This document shows, one piece after another, positions 26,000 through 35,701 of a stretch of 64,000 bases of DNA. The DNA comes from Romboutsia weinsteinii (GTDB taxonomy: Bacteria; Bacillota; Clostridia; Peptostreptococcales; Peptostreptococcaceae), in assembly GCF_002250835.2 (NCBI RefSeq), contig NZ_NOJY02000002.1, positions 1 through 64,000 of the forward strand, given 5' to 3'. Position 1 is the stretch's first letter. Each line of letters opens with the position of its first letter. The notes beneath the pieces are model-generated. The model saw nothing but the letters and a program-made list of their open reading frames with translations, had not been told where the DNA came from and ran no database searches. A program made the translations under genes and the position numbers.

Positions 26000-28663
26000 T
26001 TACTTAGCTTTTACTTTTATAAATTTACTAGCTTCCATTAATAGACTTGCAACTACTGCTAAACCAAAACAAGTCACTAAGCTTATTAATCCAAATGATG
26101 CTGGCATTGCAAATATTTCTCTCATAAATGGTACTAATGTTATACCAAACATACCTAAACATATTACAACTGCACCTAAAGCATATTTGTTACTTGTAAA
26201 TCCTAACTTAAATATTGTTTCAGTGTTAGATCTTGAAGCAAATGTTTGTATTATTCTAGATAAAGTAAGTGTAGCAAATGCCATTGCAGTACCTAACTCT
26301 GGAGAGTGCTTCATACCTACATATTGAGCAACTATTGTTACTATACCTATTATACTACCTCTAATTAACACAGCCTGTAATGTTCCTCCAGCTAATATAC
26401 TTTCATTTGGCTGTCTTGGAGGATTGTTCATTACACCTTTTTCAGGCTTTTCAAGACCAAGCGCTATTGCTGGTAGAGAGTCTGTTACTAAGTTAATGAA
26501 TAATAATTGTAATGTAGTAAATGGATTAGCCCAATCTGCCATTACTGCAAACAATATAGCAATTATTCCACCTAAGTTCCCAGAGAATAAATAAGTTATA
26601 GATTTTTTAATGTTTGTATAAACTGTTCTACCTACTTCAACTGCATTTACGATCGTAGCAAAGTTATCATCAAGTAGTACCATAGCTGAAGCATCTTTTG
26701 CAACTTCTGTACCACTTCCCATACCGATTCCTATATCTGCTTGTTTTAAAGCTGGAGCATCATTTACTCCGTCTCCTGTCATTGCTGTTACTTTACCTTT
26801 TCTTTGCCATGCTTTTACTATTCTTATTTTATTTTCTGGTGAAACTCTTGCATATACTGAAATATTCTCTAATTTATCATCTAATTCTTCTTCACTAAGT
26901 GCATCTAATTCTTGACCTGTAAGAGCTAAATCACCATCAACCATAATACCTATATCTTTTGCTATTGCAGCAGCCGTAGTTTTATGGTCACCTGTTATCA
27001 TTACTGTCTTTATACCAGATTCTTTTGCTTCTCTTACTGCATCATATACTTCTTCTCTTGGCGGATCTATCATCGCCATAATACCTATTAAAGTCAATTC
27101 ATCTTCGTCTTCTATACTTGGTACGAAGTTTTCATCTGCTATATTTTTAGTAGCAAATGCAAGTACTCTTAGTGCTTTATTAGAAAACTCTTCATTTTTA
27201 TTTCTATATTCGTTAATTATTTCTTCACTTATTGGTACTATCTCTCCGTTGTCTAATGCGTATTTACATCTATTAAATACTACATCTGGAGCACCTTTTG
27301 TAAACATTACTACTTTGCTATCTATTTTATTAACTGTAGACATTAATTTTCTATCACTATCAAATGGTAGTTCATTAAGTCTATTGTATTTTTCTCTAAA
27401 TATCTTATAATCTAAATTATTTTTACCTGCATAATTTATAAGAGCAACCTCTGTTGGGTCTCCTATTTCAACCCCTTCATGAGTTATGTCTGAGTCATTA
27501 CAAAGAGTTGAAGCTAATGATAATGCTAATTCTTGGTCTGACATAGCCTCAATTGATAGTTTATCAGTTTCTAACATGTTATCAGTAAGTGCTACTTCTC
27601 TACCCAATACATTATCAGCTAAAGAGGCCTTTTTAGCTCCATACATATATGAATCTACAACTGTCATTTTGTTTTGAGTTAATGTACCAGTTTTGTCTGT
27701 ACAGATTACACTTGTTGATCCTAGAGTTTCAACTGCTGGCAACTTTCTTATTATAGCTTGTTTTTTAGCCATAGTATTTGTTCCAACTGCTAATACTATT
27801 GTAACTATTGAAGAAAGTGCTTCTGGTATTGCTGCAACTGCTATAGCTATTGCAAACATAAATGAATCTACTACATTTCCACCTCTAATTACTTGAACAG
27901 CAAATATTATAGCTGATAATAAAACTATTCCTATACCTAACTTTTTACCAAAGTCATCAAGCTTTTGTTGAAGTGGTGTTTCTTTGTTTTCAGCAGTATC
28001 AAGTAAGTTTGCTATTTTACCTACTTCTGTTCCCATACCACATCCAGTTACTACATATGTTGCTCTACCGTAAACTACCATAGAACCACTAAATACCATG
28101 TTCTTTTGATCTCCTAATGCACTTTCATCTTCTATTGCATCTTCATGCTTAAGAACTGGTTCTGATTCACCTGTAAGCATACCTTCAACAACCTTAAGTG
28201 TTTGAGCTTCAATTATTCTACCGTCTGCTGGTACATAATCTCCTGCTTCAAGCATTACTATATCGCCTACTACTAATTCTCTCGATGGTACTGTAATCTT
28301 AGCATTTGCTCTAATTACTTTTGCATTTGGAACTGATAGTTGTTTTAAACTAGCAAGAGATCCTTCTGCTTTTTTAGTTTGAACAACACCTAATATTGAG
28401 TTTAATATTAAAACTGCAAATATTATTGCTGACTCAACTATTTCTCCTAAAAATACTTGAACAAGAGCTGCTATTAAAAGAATTATTACTAATGGATCTT
28501 TAAAACTTTCCACAAATAGCTTCCACGTTGGAGTTTTTTCCTTTTCTTCTAATTCATTGTAGCCGTTTTTGCTCAGTCTTTTTTCTGCTTCTTGGTTAGA
28601 CAATCCACTTATGTCACTACTTAGATGTCTTATTACTTTTTCTGATGTTTTTTTGTAAAACAT
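26000..28663 (-). CDS. P2-type cation ATPase, manganese-riboswitch controlled (calcium-pump-like)
   Basis: An 887-residue P-type ATPase: N-terminal cation_ATPase_N domain (about 1-70), actuator domain with MLTGESEPV, phosphorylation site CTDKTGTLTQNKM (about residue 320), KGAPDVVFNRC in the nucleotide domain, TGDHKTTA, and TGDGVNDAPALKQADIGI (about 620). Ten membrane segments. Helix 4 reads VAAIPEALSSIVTIVLA, with PEA rather than SERCA's PEG, and helix 6 LLFINLVTDSLPAIALGLE, typical of bacterial calcium-pump-like ATPases. Because a yybP-ykoY manganese riboswitch precedes the gene, export of Mn2+ (possibly with Ca2+) is the likely role. Ion choice is inferred, not seen. Confidence 0.93.
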   Translation of the reverse strand: MFYKKTSEKVIRHLSSDISGLSNQEAEKRLSKNGYNELEEKEKTPTWKLFVESFKDPLVIILLIAALVQVFLGEIVESAIIFAVLILNSILGVVQTKKAEGSLASLKQLSVPNAKVIRANAKITVPSRELVVGDIVMLEAGDYVPADGRIIEAQTLKVVEGMLTGESEPVLKHEDAIEDESALGDQKNMVFSGSMVVYGRATYVVTGCGMGTEVGKIANLLDTAENKETPLQQKLDDFGKKLGIGIVLLSAIIFAVQVIRGGNVVDSFMFAIAIAVAAIPEALSSIVTIVLAVGTNTMAKKQAIIRKLPAVETLGSTSVICTDKTGTLTQNKMTVVDSYMYGAKKASLADNVLGREVALTDNMLETDKLSIEAMSDQELALSLASTLCNDSDITHEGVEIGDPTEVALINYAGKNNLDYKIFREKYNRLNELPFDSDRKLMSTVNKIDSKVVMFTKGAPDVVFNRCKYALDNGEIVPISEEIINEYRNKNEEFSNKALRVLAFATKNIADENFVPSIEDEDELTLIGIMAMIDPPREEVYDAVREAKESGIKTVMITGDHKTTAAAIAKDIGIMVDGDLALTGQELDALSEEELDDKLENISVYARVSPENKIRIVKAWQRKGKVTAMTGDGVNDAPALKQADIGIGMGSGTEVAKDASAMVLLDDNFATIVNAVEVGRTVYTNIKKSITYLFSGNLGGIIAILFAVMADWANPFTTLQLLFINLVTDSLPAIALGLEKPEKGVMNNPPRQPNESILAGGTLQAVLIRGSIIGIVTIVAQYVGMKHSPELGTAMAFATLTLSRIIQTFASRSNTETIFKLGFTSNKYALGAVVICLGMFGITLVPFMREIFAMPASFGLISLVTCFGLAVVASLLMEASKFIKVKAK

Positions 28664-28700
28664 AACTATTTCCCCCTAGATTTGATTTTTTAAAATAAAA

Positions 28701-28743
28701 AAGACCTTCAAAGTAGACAGTATTAGTCTACTTTGAAGGTCTT
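28701..28743 (-). terminator. Riboswitch-controlled intrinsic terminator
   Basis: Perfect 18-bp stem AAGACCTTCAAAGTAGAC / GTCTACTTTGAAGGTCTT, then CTTTTTTAT on the minus strand, upstream of the ATPase start. Its 5' arm contains the CCTTCAA that closes the aptamer's P1 helix. Confidence 0.95.
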
Positions 28744-28835
28744 GCTAACAAGTTTAATATACTCGCTAATCAACCGGGATATAAATCCGAAATGACGATT
28801 GATTATCACTTTTCGTGAAAGCTACTCCCCTTCAA
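28733..28835 (-). ncRNA. yybP-ykoY manganese riboswitch aptamer
   Basis: The conserved pieces of the yybP-ykoY Mn2+ riboswitch appear in order on the minus strand: GGGGAGTAGC, TCGTCA, CCGGTTGATTAGC and GCAAGACCTT. P1 is TTGAAGG (28829-28835) pairing with CCTTCAA (28733-28739). That 3' strand is also part of the terminator, so the two structures exclude each other. Manganese binding, which stabilises P1, should let the polymerase read through and turn the ATPase on. Confidence 0.93.
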
Positions 28836-28927
28836 GGGAATTTTCTATTTGTTATTATTATATATAATCCTAAATCTAATTGCAAGTATTTTTATAATTG
28901 TTAAAAATATTTAACAATCATTGTCAT

Positions 28928-31123
28928 TTATCTAATTAGATTCCCATTTAAGTTTTTCTTAAATGTAATAATCACCTTAAATAAATCTCCATCTATATTT
29001 ACATCAAAGCTTCCACCTTGAAGCTCTACAAAACTCTTTGCAATAGCTAATCCAAGTCCACTTCCCTCAGTATTTCTAGATTTATCTCCTCTTACAAATC
29101 TTTCAGTTATATCTCCTATATCGTAGCTAATCTCTTCTTCAGACATATTTTTAAAGCTTATAGTTACTATGTCTTCTAAGTCTATTATATCGATAAATAC
29201 TCTAGATCCTCTCATAGCATACTTAGTAATATTTAATATAAGATTTTCAAATACTCTAAATGTACGTTGGCTATCTAATCTTAATATTACTTTTTCACTA
29301 GGTATATTTTTCTTTATTACTAAGTCTGATTGTATTATCTTGTCATCTAACTCTAGTAAAGTCTGCTTCATAAGTGACACTATATCAACATCTATCATAT
29401 TTAAGTTTACATCCCCACTGGTTGCCTTACTTACTTCAAATAAATCTTCTATTAAATCTTTAAGTCTTTGAGATTTTCTATCAAGTACATCTAAATATTG
29501 TTCTCTTTTTTCCTTAGTTAGATTTTCATCTTTTAATAAATCCACATAAGTTATTATAGAAGTAAGAGGTGTTTTTAAATCATGGCTTACATTTGATATA
29601 AGCTCAGTCTTCATCTTTTGACTCTTTACTTCTTCTTTAACAGCATTTTTAAATCCTTGTTGAACTTGGGATACATCTTCCTTTAATGAGTTAAACACAC
29701 CTAAGTCCTCCTCTGTATTAACATCTAAATTTCCACTTGCTATTTCATTAGTAAGCTTTAGTAATCCGTTGTAATTATTATTTATCATAGTATATCTTTT
29801 TCTTATCAATGTAAATAATATTATGCTGTATATTACTGCAACTATTATACCTATAAACCAAAAGCTACACATTATAGCTATTATAATTAGATTTATCACT
29901 AGTAATTTAACAAGTTTTGAATTATTTTTATCTTTTAAATCAAAGCTAGTTAAATTGTTCCAAGCTTTTTTTATTTTTCTTCTACAGTATGATATAAGCT
30001 TAACTATTAATGAGTTATTCTTAAAGTAATGTATTATTCTTTCTTTATATATTTTCTTTAGGATAAACACTCCAAAAGATATTACACTAAAGCAAACTGT
30101 AAAGTAAATTATATTTAATAAATAAGTTAAAGCACTTACTACTTCTTTACTAAGGCTTATCTGAGTTAAATTTATTAACTCTCCTTTTATAGAGCTTGTC
30201 ATAATAATTTCTGAAGAGCTATAAATAAATGCAAATGCACACGAAACTATTATTACTAGTATTTCTATTGGCAACTTTGATAATTTATCAATTATTTTTA
30301 TATCTTTTACTTCTATATATGGAACAAATAAAGAAACCAAAACTATAAAAGCCATAGCTATATTTATAAATAACATAGATGCATCTGAATATGAATACAT
30401 TGTTTGATCATATACACGATTAGATATAGCGTCATTGTATTGAAGATTTTGTGCTACAGCATACACATATGTCATATTTTTTATAGGTTTTATTTCCACA
30501 TTTTCTAATTCATAGGTATCAAAATTACCTTTATTCTTGTCAATTACTTGAAGCTTATCATATATAGTTACTTTATTTCCATTATGTACCCTCGATATAG
30601 TCATATTTCCATTTTCATCATAATCTACCATCATATAAAATCTATACTGTTCTTTAAGTGTCGATAAGTTATCTCTATATACATCATCATATAAAAATGG
30701 ATTTTGGCTAAATCCTTGTCTTTTACTAGATTGTTTAGTTTCTTTATTTCTTACATAATAATCAAGATTTTTTAATTTATTATTTAAGTTGTCATTCCAA
30801 TCGTATATTTTCTTATCAACTTTTTCTTGATATCTAGTTATAATTTCTTGATCACTAGTTGCTCCTTTTAAGTCTAAAATCATATCTGACGGTCTTAGTA
30901 CATTATCATCATCTTTAGACATCTTATAGTATAGTGCATAATTTGTATTATATATATCATCTAAAAATGCACTACTAGACTCAAACATATTGTACTTAAA
31001 TTTTGAGCTATCTTTTTCAATTTTAGGATATGATAAACATACTCCTATTGCAGCTATTAATATACTTATTACTAAAATTAGCTTAATTACATATTTATTG
31101 TTTTTCGATTTTATATCCAACAC
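28928..31123 (-). CDS. Sensor histidine kinase (multi-membrane, HK1)
   Basis: A 731-residue kinase. A membrane segment near 14-32 is followed by an outside domain of about 210 residues, then four to five membrane segments between about 245 and 440, a HAMP-like stretch, a HisKA dimerisation domain with SNVSHDLKTPLTSIITY (His about 512) and an HATPase domain ending EGSGLGLAIAKSFVELQGG. Its coding start overlaps the stop of the response regulator by 29 bases, so they form one operon. HK2 at 44657-46744 is a clear paralog with the same architecture. Signal unknown; a cell-envelope cue is plausible from the neighbours. Confidence 0.92.
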   Translation of the reverse strand: MLDIKSKNNKYVIKLILVISILIAAIGVCLSYPKIEKDSSKFKYNMFESSSAFLDDIYNTNYALYYKMSKDDDNVLRPSDMILDLKGATSDQEIITRYQEKVDKKIYDWNDNLNNKLKNLDYYVRNKETKQSSKRQGFSQNPFLYDDVYRDNLSTLKEQYRFYMMVDYDENGNMTISRVHNGNKVTIYDKLQVIDKNKGNFDTYELENVEIKPIKNMTYVYAVAQNLQYNDAISNRVYDQTMYSYSDASMLFINIAMAFIVLVSLFVPYIEVKDIKIIDKLSKLPIEILVIIVSCAFAFIYSSSEIIMTSSIKGELINLTQISLSKEVVSALTYLLNIIYFTVCFSVISFGVFILKKIYKERIIHYFKNNSLIVKLISYCRRKIKKAWNNLTSFDLKDKNNSKLVKLLVINLIIIAIMCSFWFIGIIVAVIYSIILFTLIRKRYTMINNNYNGLLKLTNEIASGNLDVNTEEDLGVFNSLKEDVSQVQQGFKNAVKEEVKSQKMKTELISNVSHDLKTPLTSIITYVDLLKDENLTKEKREQYLDVLDRKSQRLKDLIEDLFEVSKATSGDVNLNMIDVDIVSLMKQTLLELDDKIIQSDLVIKKNIPSEKVILRLDSQRTFRVFENLILNITKYAMRGSRVFIDIIDLEDIVTISFKNMSEEEISYDIGDITERFVRGDKSRNTEGSGLGLAIAKSFVELQGGSFDVNIDGDLFKVIITFKKNLNGNLIR

Positions 31124-31799
31124 CCCATACCACCTTTAAATATTTTGGATTTTTTGAGTTTACCTCTATTTTTTCTCTTATATTTCTTATGTGAACCATT
31201 ATTGTATCAGTGTTCACTGCTCTTTCTTTCCATACTTTATCATATATATCATCAGCAGAAAATACTATTCCAGCGTTTCTTATAAGTAGTTCTAATATTT
31301 TAAATTCAATAGGTGTAGTTTTTATAACTTTTCCATCTACACTCACTTCCTTAGTTTTATTATCTAGTTCTAATCCTCCAACGGTAAATAAATTTTTGTT
31401 TACTACATTACTTTGACTCATCTCTAAAAACTTTCTATATCTTCTTAGCTGAGAGTTTACTCTAGCTAGTAGCTCTAGTGGCTTAAATGGTTTACTTACA
31501 TAATCATCAGCACCTATATTTAATCCTGTTATCTTGTCTATTTCTTCAGATTTAGCTGATAACATAATTACTGGAAATTCATGCTCTAATCTTACTTTCA
31601 TAGTAAATTCTATACCATCCATCTTTGGCATCATTATATCTACAATTGCTAAATGTATTTCTTCTTTTTCTAATATATCAAGACCTTCTAGACCGTTATT
31701 TGCTATAAATACTTTGTATCCTTGATTTAATAAATAAGCTTCTATTGCTTTTGCTATTTCTATTTCATCTTCTACAACTAAAATACTATATAAGTTCAT
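31095..31799 (-). CDS. OmpR/PhoB-family response regulator
   Basis: A 234-residue regulator: receiver domain (1-120) with phospho-acceptor Asp in LAIVDIMMPKMDG (about 53), LSAKSEE and the lysine loop VSKPFKPLEL, then a winged-helix DNA-binding domain (about 135-232) with TTPIEFKILELL and TDTIMVHIRNIREKIE. It precedes HK1 with overlapping ends. The 11-bp TCTAAAGATTT direct repeats about 165-205 bases upstream look like its own binding site. Confidence 0.95.
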   Translation of the reverse strand: MNLYSILVVEDEIEIAKAIEAYLLNQGYKVFIANNGLEGLDILEKEEIHLAIVDIMMPKMDGIEFTMKVRLEHEFPVIMLSAKSEEIDKITGLNIGADDYVSKPFKPLELLARVNSQLRRYRKFLEMSQSNVVNKNLFTVGGLELDNKTKEVSVDGKVIKTTPIEFKILELLIRNAGIVFSADDIYDKVWKERAVNTDTIMVHIRNIREKIEVNSKNPKYLKVVWGVGYKIEKQ

Positions 31800-31961
31800 T
31801 TGCTACCTCACATATCCTTATTTTTCATAATTATATAATAGCATATATAAAAATCTCCTTTCTTGTTTATTTTGTTAATTTAATAAGTTAGTAACAAAAT
31901 ATTTACTAATCACTTATACCTATATACTAAACAAAAAATTTAAAGATAAAGTTTATATAAA

Positions 31962-32005
31962 TCTAAAGATTTTCTAAAGATTCTTTAAAAATTCTCTTAT
32001 TATTT
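31962..32005. promoter_or_regulatory. Four 11-bp direct repeats upstream of regulator/HK1 operon
   Basis: Read on the plus strand: TCTAAAGATTT, TCTAAAGATTC, TTTAAAAATTC, TCTTATTATTT, exactly in 11-bp phase (starts 31962, 31973, 31984, 31995). Such one-turn direct repeats are the usual layout of OmpR-family binding sites. The same motif appears at 47228-47272. The remaining bases of the 470-base gap between the ABC operon and the regulator hold the ABC terminator and nothing else I can recognise. Confidence 0.6.
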
Positions 32006-32042
32006 AAAAACTATATCTGTAAAAAATGTACAAAATATAATA

Positions 32043-32090
32043 AAAAACCTCCTTAATGGCATATTTGATTATACCTTTAAAGAGGTTTTT
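32043..32090 (-). terminator. Terminator of ABC transporter operon
   Basis: AAAAACCTC / GAGGTTTTT stem around a structured loop, with TTTTTTATT following on the minus strand. Confidence 0.85.
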
Positions 32091-32269
32091 ATTTATTTTT
32101 AATTTATTATCAGGCTATGTTAACTAACTTTGTGACAGATACTTTTAATTCTTGTCACACTTTTGACTCGACACTATTATAACCATTGATACTTCTAGAT
32201 TCCTTAGTTAAAAACTGGTTACACTTTATTGTCTTGTGAATATGCTTATTTATAGTTGACCATTATAAT

Positions 32270-33445
32270 TTATTTTATATCAATCTTTTTTTCCTTTTTA
32301 ATCATTTTATAAATCAATAAATCTGTTACTATCATTAACACTAAATAAAGTATATGTACTGTATATTTAGGCAGATAAGTTGCTGTAGCATTATTTATTC
32401 CAACACTCTGTATAAATGCTCCAAATCCAAATAATATTGGAATTTGGATTCCTATAAGTGATATATAGGTACTTACTTTAGATGAAACAAACATGGATAC
32501 TATACAAACTGCAACCCCTAAGATATAAGTAAGTATTACTGTAAGTATTATGTATTTCCCAAATGTAATATCAAGCCATGAGTAAGTATCACTAAATACT
32601 GAATTTATACTACAATCCCAAAACTGATATGTATTGTTAGACTTATATACTGTAAAAAATATACCTAACTGAATTGTAATCAATATAATTGATGAAATTA
32701 TTCCTGATATAATTTTCTTATTGAATATTTTTCTGCCTATCTTTGAGCTATATTGGAGATAATTTACTTTATTCTTATTGTCATTAATAAAAATCGGAGA
32801 TATCATAGTAGCTATAGTTATTATAATAAGTATGTTAATCCATATTATTAAATCATTGTAATTTGTGTATATAACAAAATTAAATGGTGAATTTGCATTG
32901 TCACTGTTAGTCAACTCTTGATGTCTTTTTTCTATTACTTTATTTGAATAATCTATCTCACTATCCATCCAGAACTCTTTATCCTCGTATCTCTCAATAA
33001 AATAATCTATTGCACTAAGTTCCCAAAATAACGCTATATTATCTTCAAATATTATTTTATTTAATAAATTTTTTATATCAGTCTCTTTTTCATTTCCATT
33101 TCCTCTTTTATCTAAAGTATTTTGCTTTGCATCAAGATAGGCTTCATAGGTATTTATGCCAAGTCTAAAACTCTCTTCATTGCTTGATAAATATTTTGTA
33201 GCCTCTTTTACCTTATCTTCTCTACGAATTTTATAGTCTTTAAACTCCTCTTCATCCATCTCTAGACCATACTTTTCTAGCATATATATACTCTCGTTAA
33301 AACTTTCAGTTGTAGGTTGTCCATTTGGAAAAACTTCGATTTCAAAGCTAATAAAAAGTACCCACATCAATATAGTTAATATACCTACTACAATTAAATT
33401 GGTAATATTAAATATCTTTTTTATTTCATTTATTATTATCCTCAT
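32270..33445 (-). CDS. ABC transporter permease, ECF-linked (P3)
   Basis: A 391-residue permease with one N-terminal membrane segment (about 15-35), an outside domain of about 160 residues and five C-terminal segments from about 200 on. It carries NYLQYSSKIGRKIFNKK (about 240-256), STYISLIGIQI and a C-terminal KIDIK. It is plainly a paralog of the 403-residue permease at 35702-36913 (NYIQYSSKTGRSLFKKK and NTYISLLGIQV in the same places). Last gene of the ECF-controlled ABC unit, 11 bases after the 424-residue permease. The exported or expelled substrate is unknown; relatives act in peptide-antibiotic resistance. Confidence 0.85.
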   Translation of the reverse strand: MRIIINEIKKIFNITNLIVVGILTILMWVLFISFEIEVFPNGQPTTESFNESIYMLEKYGLEMDEEEFKDYKIRREDKVKEATKYLSSNEESFRLGINTYEAYLDAKQNTLDKRGNGNEKETDIKNLLNKIIFEDNIALFWELSAIDYFIERYEDKEFWMDSEIDYSNKVIEKRHQELTNSDNANSPFNFVIYTNYNDLIIWINILIIITIATMISPIFINDNKNKVNYLQYSSKIGRKIFNKKIISGIISSIILITIQLGIFFTVYKSNNTYQFWDCSINSVFSDTYSWLDITFGKYIILTVILTYILGVAVCIVSMFVSSKVSTYISLIGIQIPILFGFGAFIQSVGINNATATYLPKYTVHILYLVLMIVTDLLIYKMIKKEKKIDIK

Positions 33446-33456
33446 AATATATCTCC

Positions 33457-34731
33457 CTAATTTATATCTTGCTTTTTAAATATTTTTACACAACAAATAC
33501 TACCTACTAAAGTAATTATCATCCATGCAAAAATAGTAATCACTTCATGGTATTTAGTAACTGTAAAAGGTACTTTTGACATAAACCACATACTCGGATT
33601 TAGTATTAAGTTAAATACATCAAAATGTAAGTACATAGTTAATGCAGAGCTTTTACCTACAAGTGTTGGTATCATAATATTAATAGCAAACACTATAAAG
33701 AATATAAAAAATACTATATAACTATTTTTAACCAGCTTTGAGATTATAAAAGTTATAGCTGCAAAAATTAGTGAACATAATGATACAACTATTATTGATA
33801 GTATTATTTGCTGAATTACTGTATTTTTAAATAAATTTATATAAGGCATGGGATATTCCCAGTTAAATGCACTATTTATAGGAATATTTAGCACTTTACT
33901 ATAATCAAATACTAGGAAGTATGCCAAAAGAGTAATTCCTAAAATAATAGTACTAATTATTATTGCACTAAATAAACATACTATAAATTTATCTTTAGTA
34001 TTGTTTCTACCCCGTTTTGTAGAATACACTAGTAAGCTTGTATTGTTGTCAAATTCATAATTTATCAAATAAGCTGTAATAAGTACTACTAGTATCATTA
34101 TTTCATATATACACTTGGAAAATATATTATCAAATAACAAGTTGTGTGTTCTGTATGCTTTTCCATAGAAAAATAAATTTTTATGTTCTTTATTTTCTTT
34201 TATTTCTTCAAATCTTTTATTTAATATCTCATATCTTTTTTCAGCGATTTCTTTAGCTTCTCCAGATAGCCCAAATGATTTTATTTCAACATCTTTGACT
34301 TTAAGAATATCTATAGATTCATAGGAGTTTACCTGCTCAGTTACTAGAAATAAGTATAATTCTAATATATTTATTTCATCAAAAAAATTTAATTCTTCTT
34401 TTGTAAATACATCACTATCATAGATATTAGTATAGTGGTATTCACCATCTAAGAACTCTTCCATGCTAGAGTAGGTTTTACCTAACTTATCTTTTGTTAT
34501 TTTATTAAGCTCCTCTAGCCTTGTCTTATAGCTTGTGTTAATATTATCTACCATACTATCATCAATTTTATATCCAAACTCATCTATTATATTATTAATT
34601 ATTTTAAGATCATTACTTATATAAGAATTATCATAAATAACAAATAAGTTAAATGCTATAAACAAAACTGTTAAAGCAAGTACTATAGGAGATAGTACTA
34701 TTTTTTTAATTTCATGATATTTTATATCCAT
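33457..34731 (-). CDS. ABC transporter permease, ECF-linked (P2)
   Basis: A 424-residue permease of the same design: one segment at about 12-30, a soluble outside part to about 195, then about six segments. The YSSK-GR motif of its partners appears as LLVYSTKRGRNNTKDK (about 235-250). It lies 3 bases from the ATPase gene (34731 to 34735) and 11 bases before P3, so ATPase-P2-P3 are co-translated. Confidence 0.85.
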   Translation of the reverse strand: MDIKYHEIKKIVLSPIVLALTVLFIAFNLFVIYDNSYISNDLKIINNIIDEFGYKIDDSMVDNINTSYKTRLEELNKITKDKLGKTYSSMEEFLDGEYHYTNIYDSDVFTKEELNFFDEINILELYLFLVTEQVNSYESIDILKVKDVEIKSFGLSGEAKEIAEKRYEILNKRFEEIKENKEHKNLFFYGKAYRTHNLLFDNIFSKCIYEIMILVVLITAYLINYEFDNNTSLLVYSTKRGRNNTKDKFIVCLFSAIIISTIILGITLLAYFLVFDYSKVLNIPINSAFNWEYPMPYINLFKNTVIQQIILSIIVVSLCSLIFAAITFIISKLVKNSYIVFFIFFIVFAINIMIPTLVGKSSALTMYLHFDVFNLILNPSMWFMSKVPFTVTKYHEVITIFAWMIITLVGSICCVKIFKKQDIN

Positions 34732-34734
34732 ATA

Positions 34735-35607
34735 CTACACTCCTATTACATCATCTTTGTACTCATATAAAAATATATCTTCTAATGAAGGATACACCAA
34801 GTTCCAAGACTTATCATACTCTTTTTCACAAATAAATCTTACCTTAACTTTTTTGTGTTCCTGCTTTTCTGATAAAGATAAATGCCTTTTTCTAAATTCA
34901 ATGATCTCACTATTATCTACTTCTGCTTCAAATACTTTTCCATGTAGTTTCTGGCATATATTCTCTATTCTATCTTTGTAAAGTAACTGCTTGTCCTTTA
35001 TCATAATTATTTCATTTGATATAGATTCTATATCTGAAACTATATGAGTTGATACTATTACTATTTTATCTCTTGATAATTCACTAAGTATGTTTCTAAA
35101 TCTTGCTCTTTCCTTAGGATCAAGACCTGCTGTTGGCTCATCAAGAATTAATATTTTAGGATTATTTAAAAGTGCTTGTGCAATACCTACTCTTTGTATC
35201 ATACCTCCAGAAAACTTCTTCATTTTCTTATCAGCCACATCTTCTAATGCTACTAGCTTTAATAATTCTTTTATTCTTGCTTTAGCTTTACTTGTTTCTA
35301 TTCCCTTAAGTGATGCTATGTACATTAAAAACTTGTTTGGTGAATAATTTTTATAATATCCAAAATCCTGTGGTAAGTAACCTAATAAATTGCGATACTC
35401 TTCATCCATAGATACTATTTCTTTTCCTTCATAAAGTATTTCTCCATCTGTTGGAAAAATCAATGTTGATAGCATTTTTATAAGTGTAGTCTTACCTGCT
35501 CCGTTTGGTGCAAGAAGTCCATATAAACCATTTTCAAATTCCATATTTATGTTTTCTAAAGCAGTAAAATCTCCATACTTTTTTGTTATGTTTTTTATTT
35601 GTAGCAT
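34735..35607 (-). CDS. ABC transporter ATP-binding protein
   Basis: A 290-residue ATPase subunit. Walker A LLAPNGAGKTTLIKML (about residues 33-48), Q-loop LGYLPQDFGYY, signature KKFSGGMIQRVGIAQALL, Walker B ILILDEPTAGLDP and H-loop STHIVSDIE are intact. It energises the permeases P1-P3. It has its own ECF-type promoter (35660-35693) about 55 bases upstream, in addition to possible read-through from the sigma operon. Confidence 0.93.
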   Translation of the reverse strand: MLQIKNITKKYGDFTALENINMEFENGLYGLLAPNGAGKTTLIKMLSTLIFPTDGEILYEGKEIVSMDEEYRNLLGYLPQDFGYYKNYSPNKFLMYIASLKGIETSKAKARIKELLKLVALEDVADKKMKKFSGGMIQRVGIAQALLNNPKILILDEPTAGLDPKERARFRNILSELSRDKIVIVSTHIVSDIESISNEIIMIKDKQLLYKDRIENICQKLHGKVFEAEVDNSEIIEFRKRHLSLSEKQEHKKVKVRFICEKEYDKSWNLVYPSLEDIFLYEYKDDVIGV

Positions 35608-35635
35608 TTGTCTCCTCCGTAATTTAATTTATAAA

Positions 35636-35685
35636 TTTAATGACCACTAAATATATTCATTTATATATTCGTAAGTGGTCATTAA
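35636..35685. promoter_or_regulatory. 13-bp inverted repeat bracketing the -10 box
   Basis: TTTAATGACCACT (35636-35648) and AGTGGTCATTAAA (35673-35685), a perfect 13-bp repeat whose centre holds the CGAATATATAA -10 box of the ABC promoter. One arm lies in the promoter spacer, the other in the transcribed leader. It can act as an operator in DNA and as a hairpin in transcripts reading through from the permease gene upstream. No strong T run follows, so a simple terminator is less likely. Confidence 0.6.
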
Positions 35686-35693
35686 AAAGTTTT
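35660..35693 (-). promoter_or_regulatory. ECF-type promoter before ABC ATPase gene
   Basis: Minus strand: TAAAACT (-35; AAAAC at 35689-35693), 17 bases, then CGAAT (35667-35671) within TTACGAATATATAA. The same two blocks with the same spacing precede the sigma gene at 38270-38296. The AAC core and roughly 16-17-bp spacing match ECF sigma promoters generally. Confidence 0.7.
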
Positions 35694-35701
35694 AATTTAT
35701 T

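Noticed and set aside
28701..28743. Plain terminator of an unseen gene upstream of the ATPase
   Set aside because: It sits between the aptamer and the start codon and shares bases with P1, so it belongs to the riboswitch.
32093..32269. Possible gene or remnant between the ABC operon terminator and the last permease gene
   Set aside because: All frames are broken within about 25 codons and there is no ribosome site; nothing recognisable.
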